Part shown: positions 25,541 to 36,002 of the stretch, piece by piece
Layout: the number at the start of each line of letters is the position of its first letter
How positions within the stretch are numbered: the first letter of the stretch is position 1
Assembly (NCBI GenBank): GCA_013180625.2
Contig: SNVD02009834.1
Location: 124,001 to 188,000 of the forward strand
DNA: 64,000 nt
Origin: Boswellia sacra
Taxonomy: Eukaryota > Streptophyta > Magnoliopsida > Sapindales > Burseraceae
Direction of reading: 5' to 3'
Program-made: the position numbers and the translations under genes
The notes under the pieces: generated by a model
Database searches by the model: none
Seen by the model: only the letters and a program-made list of their open reading frames with translations
Told to the model about the DNA's origin: nothing

Positions 25541-26028
25541 CGTCGACTGCGATACCAGATTTTTCCATAACGGTAGTCAATTTCCAGCAAATTTTCACAC
25601 AAACGGCACTATTTCTAACCTTAGTTCACATACATATCCCATTTTTAAGCTATATAATGCGGTTGTCAGTTACCAAAACGATCAATAATGAAAACAGTAC
25701 AACCTAATGAAATTTTCATGCCATCTAGAGAGAAATTAAGGAAAGTTGTTCTTACGTTATTTGCTCAGCTTCAGCTGTTGAGGTTGTTTCGGACAATGAA
25801 GTGTATCAATCTGTGACTGGTTTCTTTGTTCTTAATTTAGTTTACTGGCTTTCTTTAATTTTGTCAGAAGAGGGAATTAATTACGTTTTGGAAAAATATT
25901 GATTATACAAGGGTATTTCAGTCTTTTTGTCAAGAAAGTGTCTATGGCATGAAATTTTTTCAGGATGTGTCCATTTTTCAACAAGACCCCCTAATTGTGT
26001 CTATTTTCTCAATTTTCCCTTAACATTA

Positions 26029-26812
26029 GTTGAAATTCCTATAATTGGTATGTTTAAACACAACAAATCCTGTTCGATTCCAAGATCTGAGCCCAAAAAT
26101 TAGTATCCGGGATTCAGATTAAGCCTGGCCCAGGTCCTTGCACTGACGTAGACCAAGTCAACACAGACCCATGTTCAAGAAAAAAAATAATAATAATAAC
26201 AACAACAAATAATTATATACATTTTTTTAGAATACTTTTTGAATAGTTGGGTGGCGCTGTTAGTTAGCCGAAATCGGAAGGGTGTGGGTGTGTTTTTTTC
26301 CCTTTTTTTTATTAATTCCTTTATAATTGTTCCATTCAACCCCCGTTAATTCTCTCACTAGCCCCTAACCCGAAATTTAGTAAGGATAAAAATTTAACAA
26401 AAACCAAAAAAAAAAAGAAGGATATTTAGCATCAATTTTGCAAGGTTTGCTGCAGATTTACAGTCTGGACGCATTGTACTCCATTGATGAACTTTGCCAA
26501 CCTTCCTTCTTTCTCTTCCTTGCAAGCTACAAAGCAGCCCCTTCACAACTTTCTTAAATCTTTCAAAAATTTATAAAATCATCTTCTTCTTTTTTTCCCT
26601 TTCGTGCAAAGCTGATTACTGCAAAGCCTAGAAGAAAGCTAATTTAGATTTATACAATATCTTGAAAATGCTCAAAGAGAAAACCTCTTGAAAGTTTAAT
26701 GCTTTTATTATTCTTTTAATTATTGAATTTATTTTTTAAGGTATAGCTTGTGAATTATTGTAAAACTACTCCTCTCCTTATTAAGTATAGATGATATTGG
26801 AAAATATTTTTA
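26029..26812. other. Spacer between MULE-1 and the outer MULE
   Basis: No coding frame of note. It contains AT-rich and pyrimidine-rich tracts; nothing recognised. Confidence 0.5.
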
Positions 26813-26821
26813 TTAATTTAA

Positions 26822-27254
26822 GAAAAACTATTACAAGTAACCCTAAACTAAGTTCTAGTATCACAAATAACCCTGATGTTTTGTATATATTATCCGTAAC
26901 CCTATCCTTAACTAATTTTAGTTAAATTTAACATCTAAAGGGAATTAACATAAGTCATTTACTTGAACAGTATCATGTTCATTTTTTAAATAAAATAATC
27001 TTATAAAACTTCAATAAAAAAATAGAAACAATAAAATACTTAAAATAAATACATCAACTATCAACTACATCTTCAAAATATACTATTTTAATATAAATTT
27101 AGCGGTTTGAGTAAAGGTGATTGATGTTTTAGATTAAGAATATCTTATTTTACCTTCTGAGGTTAGGTCTAATCCTTTTTCCCCTAGGTTTTTCAATATT
27201 ACAATTTACCCTCTGATTTCCAATTGAAATTATTAATTTAAACGGTAATGGAGA
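26822..27254 (+). repeat. Left terminal inverted repeat of the outer MULE
   Basis: Pairs with 42003-42684 in inverse orientation, in several colinear blocks separated by indels. The inner boundary is set by the last matching block and by the solo LTR that follows. Confidence 0.75.
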
Positions 27255-27790
27255 CTCTATGTCACGCCCTAAAATCTCTTATTTAGAGACTTTAAGGGTG
27301 ATTAATTAAGAAAATAATAAAAAGACATCATCAATATCTTACTCTTTTTTTTTTAATTACTTTCCAATTCATACATATATTTATACATATCACATGAATC
27401 CATTACAACATCTGGCTATTTGTTCAAGATAAACTTTACATATACTGATGACCAAACTTAGTACATATGTTGATAATCACATAATAAAATTTCCTATCAC
27501 GATTTAGGCTAGTCAAAACATTTCCCAAAACCATCTTGTGCATGCAAACGCCCAGACTCCCTAGGAAAGCTCTAGAACACCACTAGTACGAATATCTTTT
27601 TGTGTACCTGTGGAGGGAGGGGGTGAGCATATAGCCTAATAGGAAAGATTCTAACATTATACTAAATCATAAGCATTCAAACAGTTACTCAATTACATAG
27701 TTACACAACCAATTATAATAAGTCAAGCAATCATTCTTATTCACACATCAAGGTATCACTTATTCACTTGACAATCATAATTTTTCATCT

Positions 27791-28097
27791 AATGTTTCCC
27801 TTAGACCCGTATCCAAACGGCCCATCCAAGGTCTAACATTTCAAGTTTATATTCGTGTTTCCCTTGGATCCATATCCAAAACGGCCCATTCGAGGTCTAA
27901 CACATTAAGTTTATATTCGTGTTCCCCTTGGATCCGTATCCAAAACGGCTCATCCAAGGTCAACACATCAAGTTTATATTCGTGTTCCCCTTGGATCCGT
28001 ATCCAAAATGGCCCATCCAAGATCCAACACTAAGAATTTCATATCCGCATTCTCCTTGGATCTGTATTCAAAACGGCCCATCCAAGATCTAATGCAT
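27791..28097. repeat. About 62-bp tandem repeat in the solo LTR, about 5 copies
   Basis: Each unit contains CCTTGGATCCGTATCCAAAA, CGGCCCATCCAAGG and a TTTATATTCGTGTT spacer. Each unit also contains a short inverted repeat (TTGGATC...ATCCAA), so the array can form hairpins. Copies differ by point changes and small indels. Confidence 0.9.
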
Positions 28098-28202
28098 ACA
28101 CTTATAAACCTTTCAATATAATTTCCAAAATAAGTCTCAAGGCAATATAGTTTTTATGAAAAATCCAGACCTGTCAGGAGGGGTCGGGTCGGTTCTGTAA
28201 TT

Positions 28203-28420
28203 CCGCTCGACACTCGACACTTCCATAACCAGACACTCACACTTTCATAACAAGACACTCGACACTTTCATAACAAGACACTTGACACTTCTATAACAAG
28301 ACACTCGACACTTCTATAACCAGACACTTGACACTTCCATAACCAGATACTCGACACTTTCATAACCAGACACTCGACACTTTCATAACCAGACACTCAA
28401 CACTCGACACTTATGTGTCG
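28203..28420. repeat. 23-bp tandem repeat with the GACACTCGACAC motif, about 8 copies
   Basis: The unit is close to CATAACCAGACACTCGACACTTT. The array ends in a short inverted copy (GTGTCGAGTCGTGTCGAA). It carries the same CGACACTCGAC word as the MULE and hAT clusters, but in a retrotransposon LTR. Confidence 0.9.
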
Positions 28421-29284
28421 AGTCGTGTCGAATATAATATCAGTCTCAAAAGATACAGAATTGTGAAAATGTTCAGATCTGTCGAATGATCATTTCCAGA
28501 TTTCAACCTCCAATTTCAACAATTCACCAAAATTTCATTTTAAATCCACATTCAATGAAATTAGTGGCTATTTAAAGCTTCATATGTCTATTTTCTGAAA
28601 CAAAAGAGAAATTATATAAATCACAGTCCAAAAAAATGCAGCAGCTCAAAGAACATAGAACAGTCACATGAATCACGACTTCCATCAAGAACAACATCTC
28701 CTTCACTTCATAAGCATATAATTTCACAAGTAATTCATCATCTAAGCAACAAACAATCAATTTAACAATAAATCACATGTATTGCAACCCATATCAATTA
28801 AGAACAACAAAAATAAATAACACGATTTAAGTATAGTGTTAGAAAATCCCTACTTGGTTTCCAAGCCTATACACCTCTTTGATTTTTCTCTTCTTTTCCT
28901 CTCTTTTCTTCCTTCTCTTTTCGTTCTTCTCCTTCTTCTCTCTCTCTCTCTCTCTCCCTGTAACTATAAGACTCTCCTCTTCTCTAGCCAAATGAAAGAA
29001 AAATCCTCCCACTGAAATCCTAATGTCTCTCTTATATATACAAGGCCTTAATTCATGGGCCTAAATCCACTTATTTTCCAAACCCATTCAATCCTTACTA
29101 AATTCTAACATAAGCCCATAACTATAAACCAACCCAATTATCATTTATTTAAACATGGTTTTACAACTACTTCATGGCCTAAAGCCCATCAAATTCAAAT
29201 AAAATTACTCAAATACCCTTAGGCACAGTTTCTAAATTTTGTAACATATATATACATACATCTTTTTTGGAACTCTACACTCTA

Positions 29285-29401
29285 ACTATACCATAAGGAG
29301 AGTGAAGAAAAGGCACAGAGTATGACTAAAATACCCTTTTCCAACCTATTTTGACCATTAAAATAATAAAATAATATGCAATAAAATTTGAAAATAATAA
29401 G
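29285..29401. other. Interior sequence of the outer MULE, left piece
   Basis: The stretch between the solo LTR and MULE-3. It continues into 30831 once MULE-3 is removed. No coding signal. Confidence 0.5.
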
Positions 29402-29410
29402 AAATGTAAA

Positions 29411-30821
29411 GGAAAAATTGAAAAAATAGACATAATTAGGGACCCTCATTGAAATTTGGACACATCCTGAAAAATTTTCATGCCATAGACACTTTTTTGA
29501 CAAAAAAACTCAATTACCCTTATGTATTTAATTTTTTCCTAAAGCCTTATTTCCCCTTATTTCCCTCTTCAGTCAAAAATTACTGAAACCCATCGACATC
29601 GCTCGAAACGCAAACCAACACGAGCATCGGCTTAGGATAGAAGCATCAAGCAAGATGACGCAGAGAGAAGCACCCATCGACACTGAGGGTCCCTAATTGT
29701 GATTTATTTGGTTGTTATTTGTTAGATTTGATTTAGTTTTTAGGAAATTTAAATTAGAAATTTGAGTTTCCATCGGATTTGTGAACTTATTTAAGGATAA
29801 ATCTAGTGTTATAATGTGATTTTTGTGGTTTGATGTGTGTGAAAACCGACGAAATCAGTCGTTTTGTTGTGATGTAGATGACACTCGACACTCGACAGCT
29901 ACGTGTCGAGTCGTGTCAAGTTATGAATCCGACACTCGATATCAGTCTATTTTCGAAGACATATTAACCCGACACTCGACACTATCTTGCATTCAACACC
30001 ACTCGACACTCAACACGTATGTGTCGAGTCGTGTCGGATTCACATCCGACACTGAATATCAGTCTATTTTCAAAGACATCGAGTGTCAGAATCTCGAACC
30101 ATGTATCCGACACTCGACATGTCAGATGAAATGTAGTGTCGAGTGTCGGATTAATCCGACACTCAATGTCTTCGAAAATAGACTGATATCTAGTGTCGGA
30201 TGAGAATCTGACACGACTCGACACCTACGTGTCGAGTGTCGAGTGGTGTCGGATGCAAAGTAGTGTCAAGTGTCGGGTTAATATGTCTTCGAAAATAGAC
30301 TGATATCGAGTGTCAGATTCACAACTCGACACTCGACACCTACCTCGACACGACTCGACATGTAGGTGTCGAGTGTCGAGTGTCGTCTACGTCGCGCATC
30401 AAACCACAAAAATCATATTATGACACTAGATTTACCCCTAAATAAGTTCACAAATCCGACGGAAACTCAAATCCATAATTCAAATTCCTTAAAAACTAAA
30501 TCAAATCTAACGAATAACAACCAAATAAATCACAATTAGGGACCCTCAGTGTCGATGGGTGCTTCTCTCTGCGTCGTCTTACTTGATGCTTCTATCCTTA
30601 GTCGATGCTCGTGTTGGTTTGCATTTCGAGCAGTGTCAATGGGTTTCGGTAATTTTTGACTGAAGAGGGAAATAAGGGAAAATAAGGCTTTGGAAAAAAA
30701 TTGAATACATAAGGGTAATTGAGTCTTTTTATCAAGAAAGTGTCTATGGCATGAAAATTTTTTAGGATGTGTCCAAATTTCAATGAGGGTCCCTAATTGT
30801 GTCCATTTTTTCAAAATTTCC
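29411..30821. mobile_element. MULE-3: non-autonomous foldback MULE, 1.4 kb
   Basis: A perfect 9-bp TSD, AAATGTAAA (29402-29410 and 30822-30830). The ends (GGAAAAATTGAAAAAATAGACA... and the inverse) belong to the same family as MULE-1, including the GGACACATCCTGAAAAATTTTCATGCCATAGACAC block. The two arms are inverted copies for nearly 700 bases each, including a shared internal sequence (TTATTTGGTTGTTATTTGTTAG...) and the GTCGAG repeats at the centre (about 30110). No protein is encoded, so it would depend on a transposase supplied in trans. A transcript would fold into a long hairpin. Confidence 0.92.
29878..30385. repeat. GTGTCGAGTGTCG hairpin cluster, MULE-3 core
   Basis: Alternating direct and inverted copies of CGACACTCGACAC, linked by the longer word TCAGTCTATTTTCGAAGACAT, which appears at about 29944-29963 and 30060-30079 and inverted near 30170-30189 and 30285-30304. 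Confidence 0.92.
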
Positions 30822-30830
30822 AAATGTAAA

Positions 30831-31790
30831 ACACACAGTTTCTTAGAACGCACCCACTCCATTCTGCCACCTCTCTCCCTGCCTCGTTGCAAATTTTTTT
30901 CTTCAGGTAATCGATAGTAAAAAATCTATCTCTTTTCTTCAAAATCTTGGCCTCATTCTGCTCTATTGTCTTAAAAATCTTTCTCTTGTCAAGTAATCGG
31001 CAATCAACAAGAAATCTAAGGATTTGAATTTTTGGTATTTCTAGGGTTTTTATTCTTCAATCTTCATCACAATGAACTATTCTCGGCCATCGATCTGCTC
31101 CAAAGAAAGCAAAAGCTCACAACATTTTCTTTAGAAGTCCATCTCTCAAATCTTTGCTCTTCCTTCTCACAACCAAATCAATAGTCGTGAGTGTTAGGTG
31201 TAGCGTTATGTTTTTCAAAGACAAATTTTTGCTGCTGTTGTTGTCGTTGTCATAGAAAAAGCTGGTGGGGACTCATTGGTCACTGACTAGGTTTTTCTCT
31301 TTTTTGTTTTATTTATTTTTATTTTCATTTTTCTGCGTCAAAAAATCTGAAGAATTAATGGCAGCTAAGAGATTAATAAGCTTCCTCTGCTCCCTCCTTA
31401 CCCTCAGGTGCATCAACAACTCTTCGAATGGAAGCATAAAAATTCATACTCTAATTATTTTTAGCCTTAAATTGATCTATTTGATTATAATCTTTGATTT
31501 CCTCTACCTAAAAAAAATTAAGAAGAAAATACTGGGTTTGTGGGAAATTTAGTATAAAAAAATATGTGATCGTTCCTAGGAGTTCAGAAGGGATAAAAAA
31601 AGAAAAAGAAAAAGAAAAAACCCATTTAACTGCAACCCAACCATGTGATATTTCTTGGGAGATCAAAAATGAAGATGGGCTAAGCAACCTAATCATTGTT
31701 AAGTTTATCATCTAACTGCAGTTGGGTGATGTGGCTCTAATTTTATTGTTATCTGACTCTTCTTAAATTTTTTTTTTCCATACAAATTGG
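30831..31790. other. Interior of the outer MULE, possible captured host sequence
   Basis: About 1 kb of pyrimidine-rich sequence resembling a plant 5'UTR (CATTCTGCCACCTCTCTCCC, TCTCTTTTCTTCAAAATC), with a splice-like TTCAGGTAATCG. A 95-residue frame (31265-31552) has a hydrophobic N-terminus but no recognised domain. It may be internal MULE sequence or a captured gene fragment (Pack-MULE); I cannot tell which. Confidence 0.35.
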
Positions 31791-32269
31791 TTTTCGATCG
31801 GGAAAATTAAAAAAATATATAAAATTAGGGGCCTTTACTGAAATAAAGACACATCCTAAAATTTTTTGATGTCATAGACACTTTGAACGTGAAATGACTA
31901 AAATGCCCTGCATTCATTCATTGTTGAAAAGACAGAGGAAAGAAACATCATTCACTCCTTTCTCCACTGTCCGAAACACCATTCAACACCTTCATTTATC
32001 TCACTATTTAATCTTAGAGTTGAAGCTGAGCAATAAGGTAAGACAACTCCCTGTAATCTCTCTCTAAATGGCACAAGAATGTTGAAGTAGGTTGTAATGT
32101 TTCATTATTTCTTGTTTTCGTAGCTTTTAACCACATTATCTACCTTAAAATACGGATATGTATGTGAAACATAGTACGATTTTTGCCAATATTTGCTGAA
32201 AATTGCAAATCGTAGAGAAAATATGATATTGCAAGTGAGGGGGAAGAAGACTCAACGTACTCGAGCGAG

Positions 32270-32480
32270 ATTGCTCGATAAATATGTCGTGTGTCAGATA
32301 TATAAGACTGACGCTTGACATGTCAAGGGGTAATGTTGAGTGTTGAGGCTATGGTCGAGTGTCGAGTTAGTATATCGAGTGGAGTGTCGAATGTGTCGAT
32401 TGTCGGATATGTACTTTTGTCACGTATCGAGTGTTGTGTGTAGTGTGTCGAGTGTCAACTTAGATTCCATCGAGATATAT
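32270..32480. repeat. Degenerate GTCGAGTGTCG cluster, MULE-2 left end
   Basis: About ten imperfect copies (GTCGAGTGTCGAGT, GTGTCGAGTGTCAA) at the position equivalent to 21690-22135 in MULE-1, but shorter and more mutated. Confidence 0.85.
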
Positions 32481-32560
32481 CAAGCATTTGGGTAGAATTG
32501 TCTTTCTTGTGACTTATTTAAGCAATTTTGTAATTATTTTTTGTCCACATCATGTAGGAT

Positions 32561-35330
32561 ATGAAAACTTTACGCGTACTTATTCTATACAATTGTTCTT
32601 GGATTATGCAAGAGAATGATGGTTATTTGTACACTAGTAGGAGGGCAAAGCCACTGATAATTCATAGGTGTACTACTTATAATGAGTTGGTTGACTGTAT
32701 TAGTACGAAAATGGGTTGAAATATTCGTAAGCATAATATAAGTTTAGAGGTTTAATTTACTTTTAAGAGTGTTCCGTCATTGTCGACTCCTATTGAGACT
32801 GACAATGATGTTTGTTTTTTTATACAATATTGTTTGAAGGACCAACAATCATATACATCACTAATTGTCAAAGTTGAAGATAAGGACAAGCAAAGACAGA
32901 GGTTAGGATTCGATGCAGTACAAAGGCGGCAAAGTTCTTCTCATCCCTTTTTGTTTCGCTCAGCAAGTAGAAGCAATCAATTAAGTGAGTCCACTCTTAT
33001 TTGTGCACAACCATAATTGAATGATGACGTTGGCATTGACTTTGAGCAATATTCAGGGCATGAGTCAGTTGGGGTGTTATGTGAAAATGAAGAAAGGGTG
33101 CTCCCGTTGATGCCATTGAGATTGCTACATCATCTCAATAGAATTAGAGAGTTTGAGAGTTTAAGCAATATTGATGTTAATAATGGTAATGATGACATTA
33201 ATGATGATGATAATGGCGATGAAGATTATGATGATGCTAGTGATGATGTTAGTGAGCATGGTGATGATAAGAATGATGATTGCACTATTCGTATTGAAGA
33301 TTTAGCTGAGGGTTTGAATGCTTTTATTGTTGATGGGCAGAATGTAGATGGTTCACATTTTAATAATGATGAACAGATGGAGATTTTGAATGATGTGAAT
33401 CAAGATGTGCCGTTTACCTTTCCTTCTCCAATTCATTCTACACCTACTATTTCACTATACGGACATCAACAAGATCCAGTGTTGAATAATGAGCTGAGAA
33501 TGGATACAAATTTTATACATCAAGAAGCTAATTTGGGCCTTGAAAATAACAACTGTCATGCTAACACATTTGGATGGATACCGCCTGTTGTGCATTCATC
33601 ATCCGCAGTTAACGATGATGCTTCATCGTTTATAGTTGATAGGATTGAGGTTGCAGTTGGGCAAATGTTTAACAGCAAAACCGAGCTTCGTGAGAAGTCA
33701 TCAAATTTGGCATTAAGACGCAACTTTCAATTCAAGGTGAGAAACTCCAACGCAACAAGGTTTGAGGTTGTATGTCGTGCTGAATCTTGTAAATGACGTT
33801 TACGTGCCACAAAGATATCCGATTCTAATTTCTTCCAAGTGAAAAAGTATAAGAAATATCACACATGTTCCAGAGCCAGACTTCACCCAAATCACAAACA
33901 GAAAACTGCACATGTTATTGGCAAACATATTAAAAGGAAATTCATTTAGGCATCAAGAATATACTGTCTGAAGGATATTATGTTTGATATTCAAGAGTCA
34001 TTGGGTGTTAATATCACATACAATAAGGCATAGAGGGCAAAGGAGGTAGCTTTGTAAGAACTTCACGGGTCTCATGAGGAATCATTCACACTACGCCCCT
34101 AGTATATGTATATGATTGAGAAAGCAAATCCAGGGATCAAAATAACTTTAGAAACTAATGACAATAACCATTTCAGATACTTTTTCATGAGTATGGGGGC
34201 CTCTATTACTGGATTTGTATTATCAATTGGGCCAGTTATCACAGTTGATGGATCTTTTCTAAAAGAAAAATGTAACGGTACAATGTTTTTGGCTTCTTGT
34301 ATCGATGAAAATAAACAAATATACCCATTGGCATTTGGAGCAGGGCATTCTGAAAAGGATAACTCGTGGAACTGGTTCATGAAACAGTTGTGTGATCATG
34401 TATTACGAAATGTCCGAGATCTTGTTTTCATTTCTGACCGTCATCGTAGCATTGAACGAGTTGTTATAGAAGTTTTTTCTCATGCACTGCATAGATTGTG
34501 CACTCATCATTTGAAGGGTAAATTAAAGGCCACGTTCAAGGATAAGACTTTGTTGGATATATACTCCCGAGCTACAAGAACATATCACTGTGCTGATTTT
34601 AACTATCATATAGGGCAAATTGAATCATATATACCCGTAGCTGCAATTTATCTTTGACAGATTGGAGTCGATAAATGGGTACGTTCACAGTTTTATGACC
34701 AACGGTATAACATCATGACAATAAATATTGCTGAGTCGATGAACAGTTGCTTGCGGCATGCGCGATTCCTTCCGGTTACATTGTTAGCAGATTATTACCG
34801 GCCGAACTTGCAGCAATGGTTCAACGAGCGTCAAGAGTTATTTGCTAACTCAGAATTACATCTCTCGCTGTGGGCTAACAAGTTGATGAAAGAGCATTTA
34901 AAGGAGGGCGAACGTATGAGATTATCGGTATCTCTCTTACTATGTACGAGGTGAGAGGCAACAACCGCGTCAACGCTCGGACATGTACGTGCAGGGTGTT
35001 TGATCTTGACCAGCTTCCCTGTGAATATATATTAGCTGTTTGTAAACGTATAAACCTACTGACGTGCCATGATTATTGTGTCCATTGGTATACAACTGAA
35101 ACATTACTACATGCATATACTCTGCCAGTTGTTCCTGATAGAGTTAGTGAGGATTGGATGGTTCCTAAGGAGGTACGTAGTAGAGTAGTTCTACCACTAG
35201 TCATGAGGAGACCAGCAAGTCATCCCCAGAGGACACAAATCCCTTCCGTCGATGATTCTAGTTCGTCTCAAAATTGTGGGCGGTGTGGAAGTTTTGGGCT
35301 TAATCGTTAAACTTGCTGAAACCTAGTTCC
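32561..35330 (+). pseudogene. MULE (MURA-type) transposase, full length but with stops and one frameshift
   Basis: One frame runs from ATG at 32561 to about 34920. In order: PB1-like N-terminus; acidic Asp-rich linker; DNA-binding MuDR domain (GQMFNSKTELREK, NFQFKVRNSN); transposase core with VDGSFL (first Asp), SCIDENKQIYPLAFG, FISDRHRSIE (second Asp) and a C2H motif (RLCTHHLKG); then MTINIAESMNSCL. After a frameshift near 34920 come the SWIM-type zinc finger (CTCRVFDLDQLPCEY) and a CCHC knuckle remnant (CGRCGSFGLNR). In-frame stops lie at 32717, 32753, 33014, 33794, 33947, 34031, 34055, 34100 and 34655. The SWIM His is Tyr and the knuckle His is Leu. The protein cannot be made, although all domains can be traced. 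Confidence 0.92.
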
Positions 35331-35479
35331 ACTTGATGCTGTTACAGTGGCGCGACGTGACAGGGGATGATGTTTACCAAATGTATGCAACGAGTATTTT
35401 TCTTCATGTAATATTATTTGTTTGCTCTATGCGATGTAGTATATTTATATTATTCCATCAGAGGCTATTTCAAATAACT

Positions 35480-35715
35480 AAACATTCATTTATGTGCTTT
35501 TGTCAATGTATAAAACATTCATGTATGAAACATTCATTTATGTGCTTTGTCAATATATAAAACATTCATTTATGAAACATTCATTTATGTGCTTTGTCAA
35601 TGTATAAAACATTGATGTACGAAACATGTCCTTATATGCTTTGTCAATGAATTAAATATTCATGTATGAAACATGAATTTATGTGCTTTGTCAATGTATA
35701 AAACATTCATGTATG
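35480..35715. repeat. 47-bp tandem repeat between convergent MULE-2 genes, 5 copies
   Basis: The unit is AAACATTCATTTATGTGCTT followed by TGTCAATGTATAAAACATTCATGTATG, with point changes. It lies in the intergenic space downstream of both the transposase (+) and the Ulp1 gene (-), so it may contain shared 3' ends. Confidence 0.9.
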
Positions 35716-35847
35716 AAACGTATCTGACGAAATACATATATGTACCAATACATCCAGGAAAAAATGTATTTACATTTTTGCATACTGACCTTTTCAATTG
35801 ACAATACAAGTACATACCCCTATACATGGGAAAAATATGCTAGTAGG

Positions 35848-35935
35848 CAAAATGTGTAACTATACAAAAATGTGTAATTATACAAAAATGTTTAAATATA
35901 CAAAAATGTGTATCACTACAAAAATGTGTAACATG
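35848..35935. repeat. About 18-bp tandem repeat (ATACAAAAATGTGTAA), about 5 copies
   Basis: Imperfect short repeats of a TACAAAAATGTGTAACTA type. Related words occur at the equivalent place in MULE-1 (about 22660-22740), downstream of its Ulp1 gene. Confidence 0.75.
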
Positions 35936-36002
35936 TAGCCAAAAATCATGGGAGAATACCTCTACCATGCATGATACAAAATCATGGTAGAGTCATGCTT
36001 GG

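Larger units (their letters stand above)
21205..26019. mobile_element. MULE-1: rearranged Mutator-like element with Ulp1 protease, 4.8 kb
   Basis: Flanked by a perfect 9-bp TSD, TTAACATTA (21196-21204 and 26020-26028). Its ends are inverted copies: left GGAAAAATTACGAAAATAGACAC..., right (reverse complement) GGGAAAATTGAGAAAATAGACAC.... The inversion extends about 0.8-0.9 kb on each side (21205 to about 22130, and about 25215 to 26019), far longer than the about 110 bp seen in MULE-2. From left to right it holds: the N-terminal transposase exon (+), a Ulp1-type protease (-), a truncated transposase (-), and a second left-type end. The unusual order is explained in the findings. Protease plus MURA transposase is the arrangement described for Kaonashi-type MULEs. 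Confidence 0.93.
27260..29279 (-). mobile_element. Solo LTR, 2.0 kb, inside the outer MULE
   Basis: Plus-strand ends are TGTCACGCCC...GAACTCTACA (TG...CA), with a perfect 5-bp TSD, CTCTA, at 27255-27259 and 29280-29284. The minus strand has a TATATATAAGAGAG promoter-like box (about 29030-29042) followed by a GA-rich leader, so the element probably reads leftward. No internal retrotransposon coding region or partner LTR remains, consistent with LTR-LTR recombination. Two internal tandem arrays are listed separately. Confidence 0.8.

Noticed and set aside
28203..28420. CRISPR-like regular array; also 27791-28097 and 35480-35715
   Set aside because: These are head-to-tail tandem repeats without unique spacers, in plant transposons; not CRISPR.
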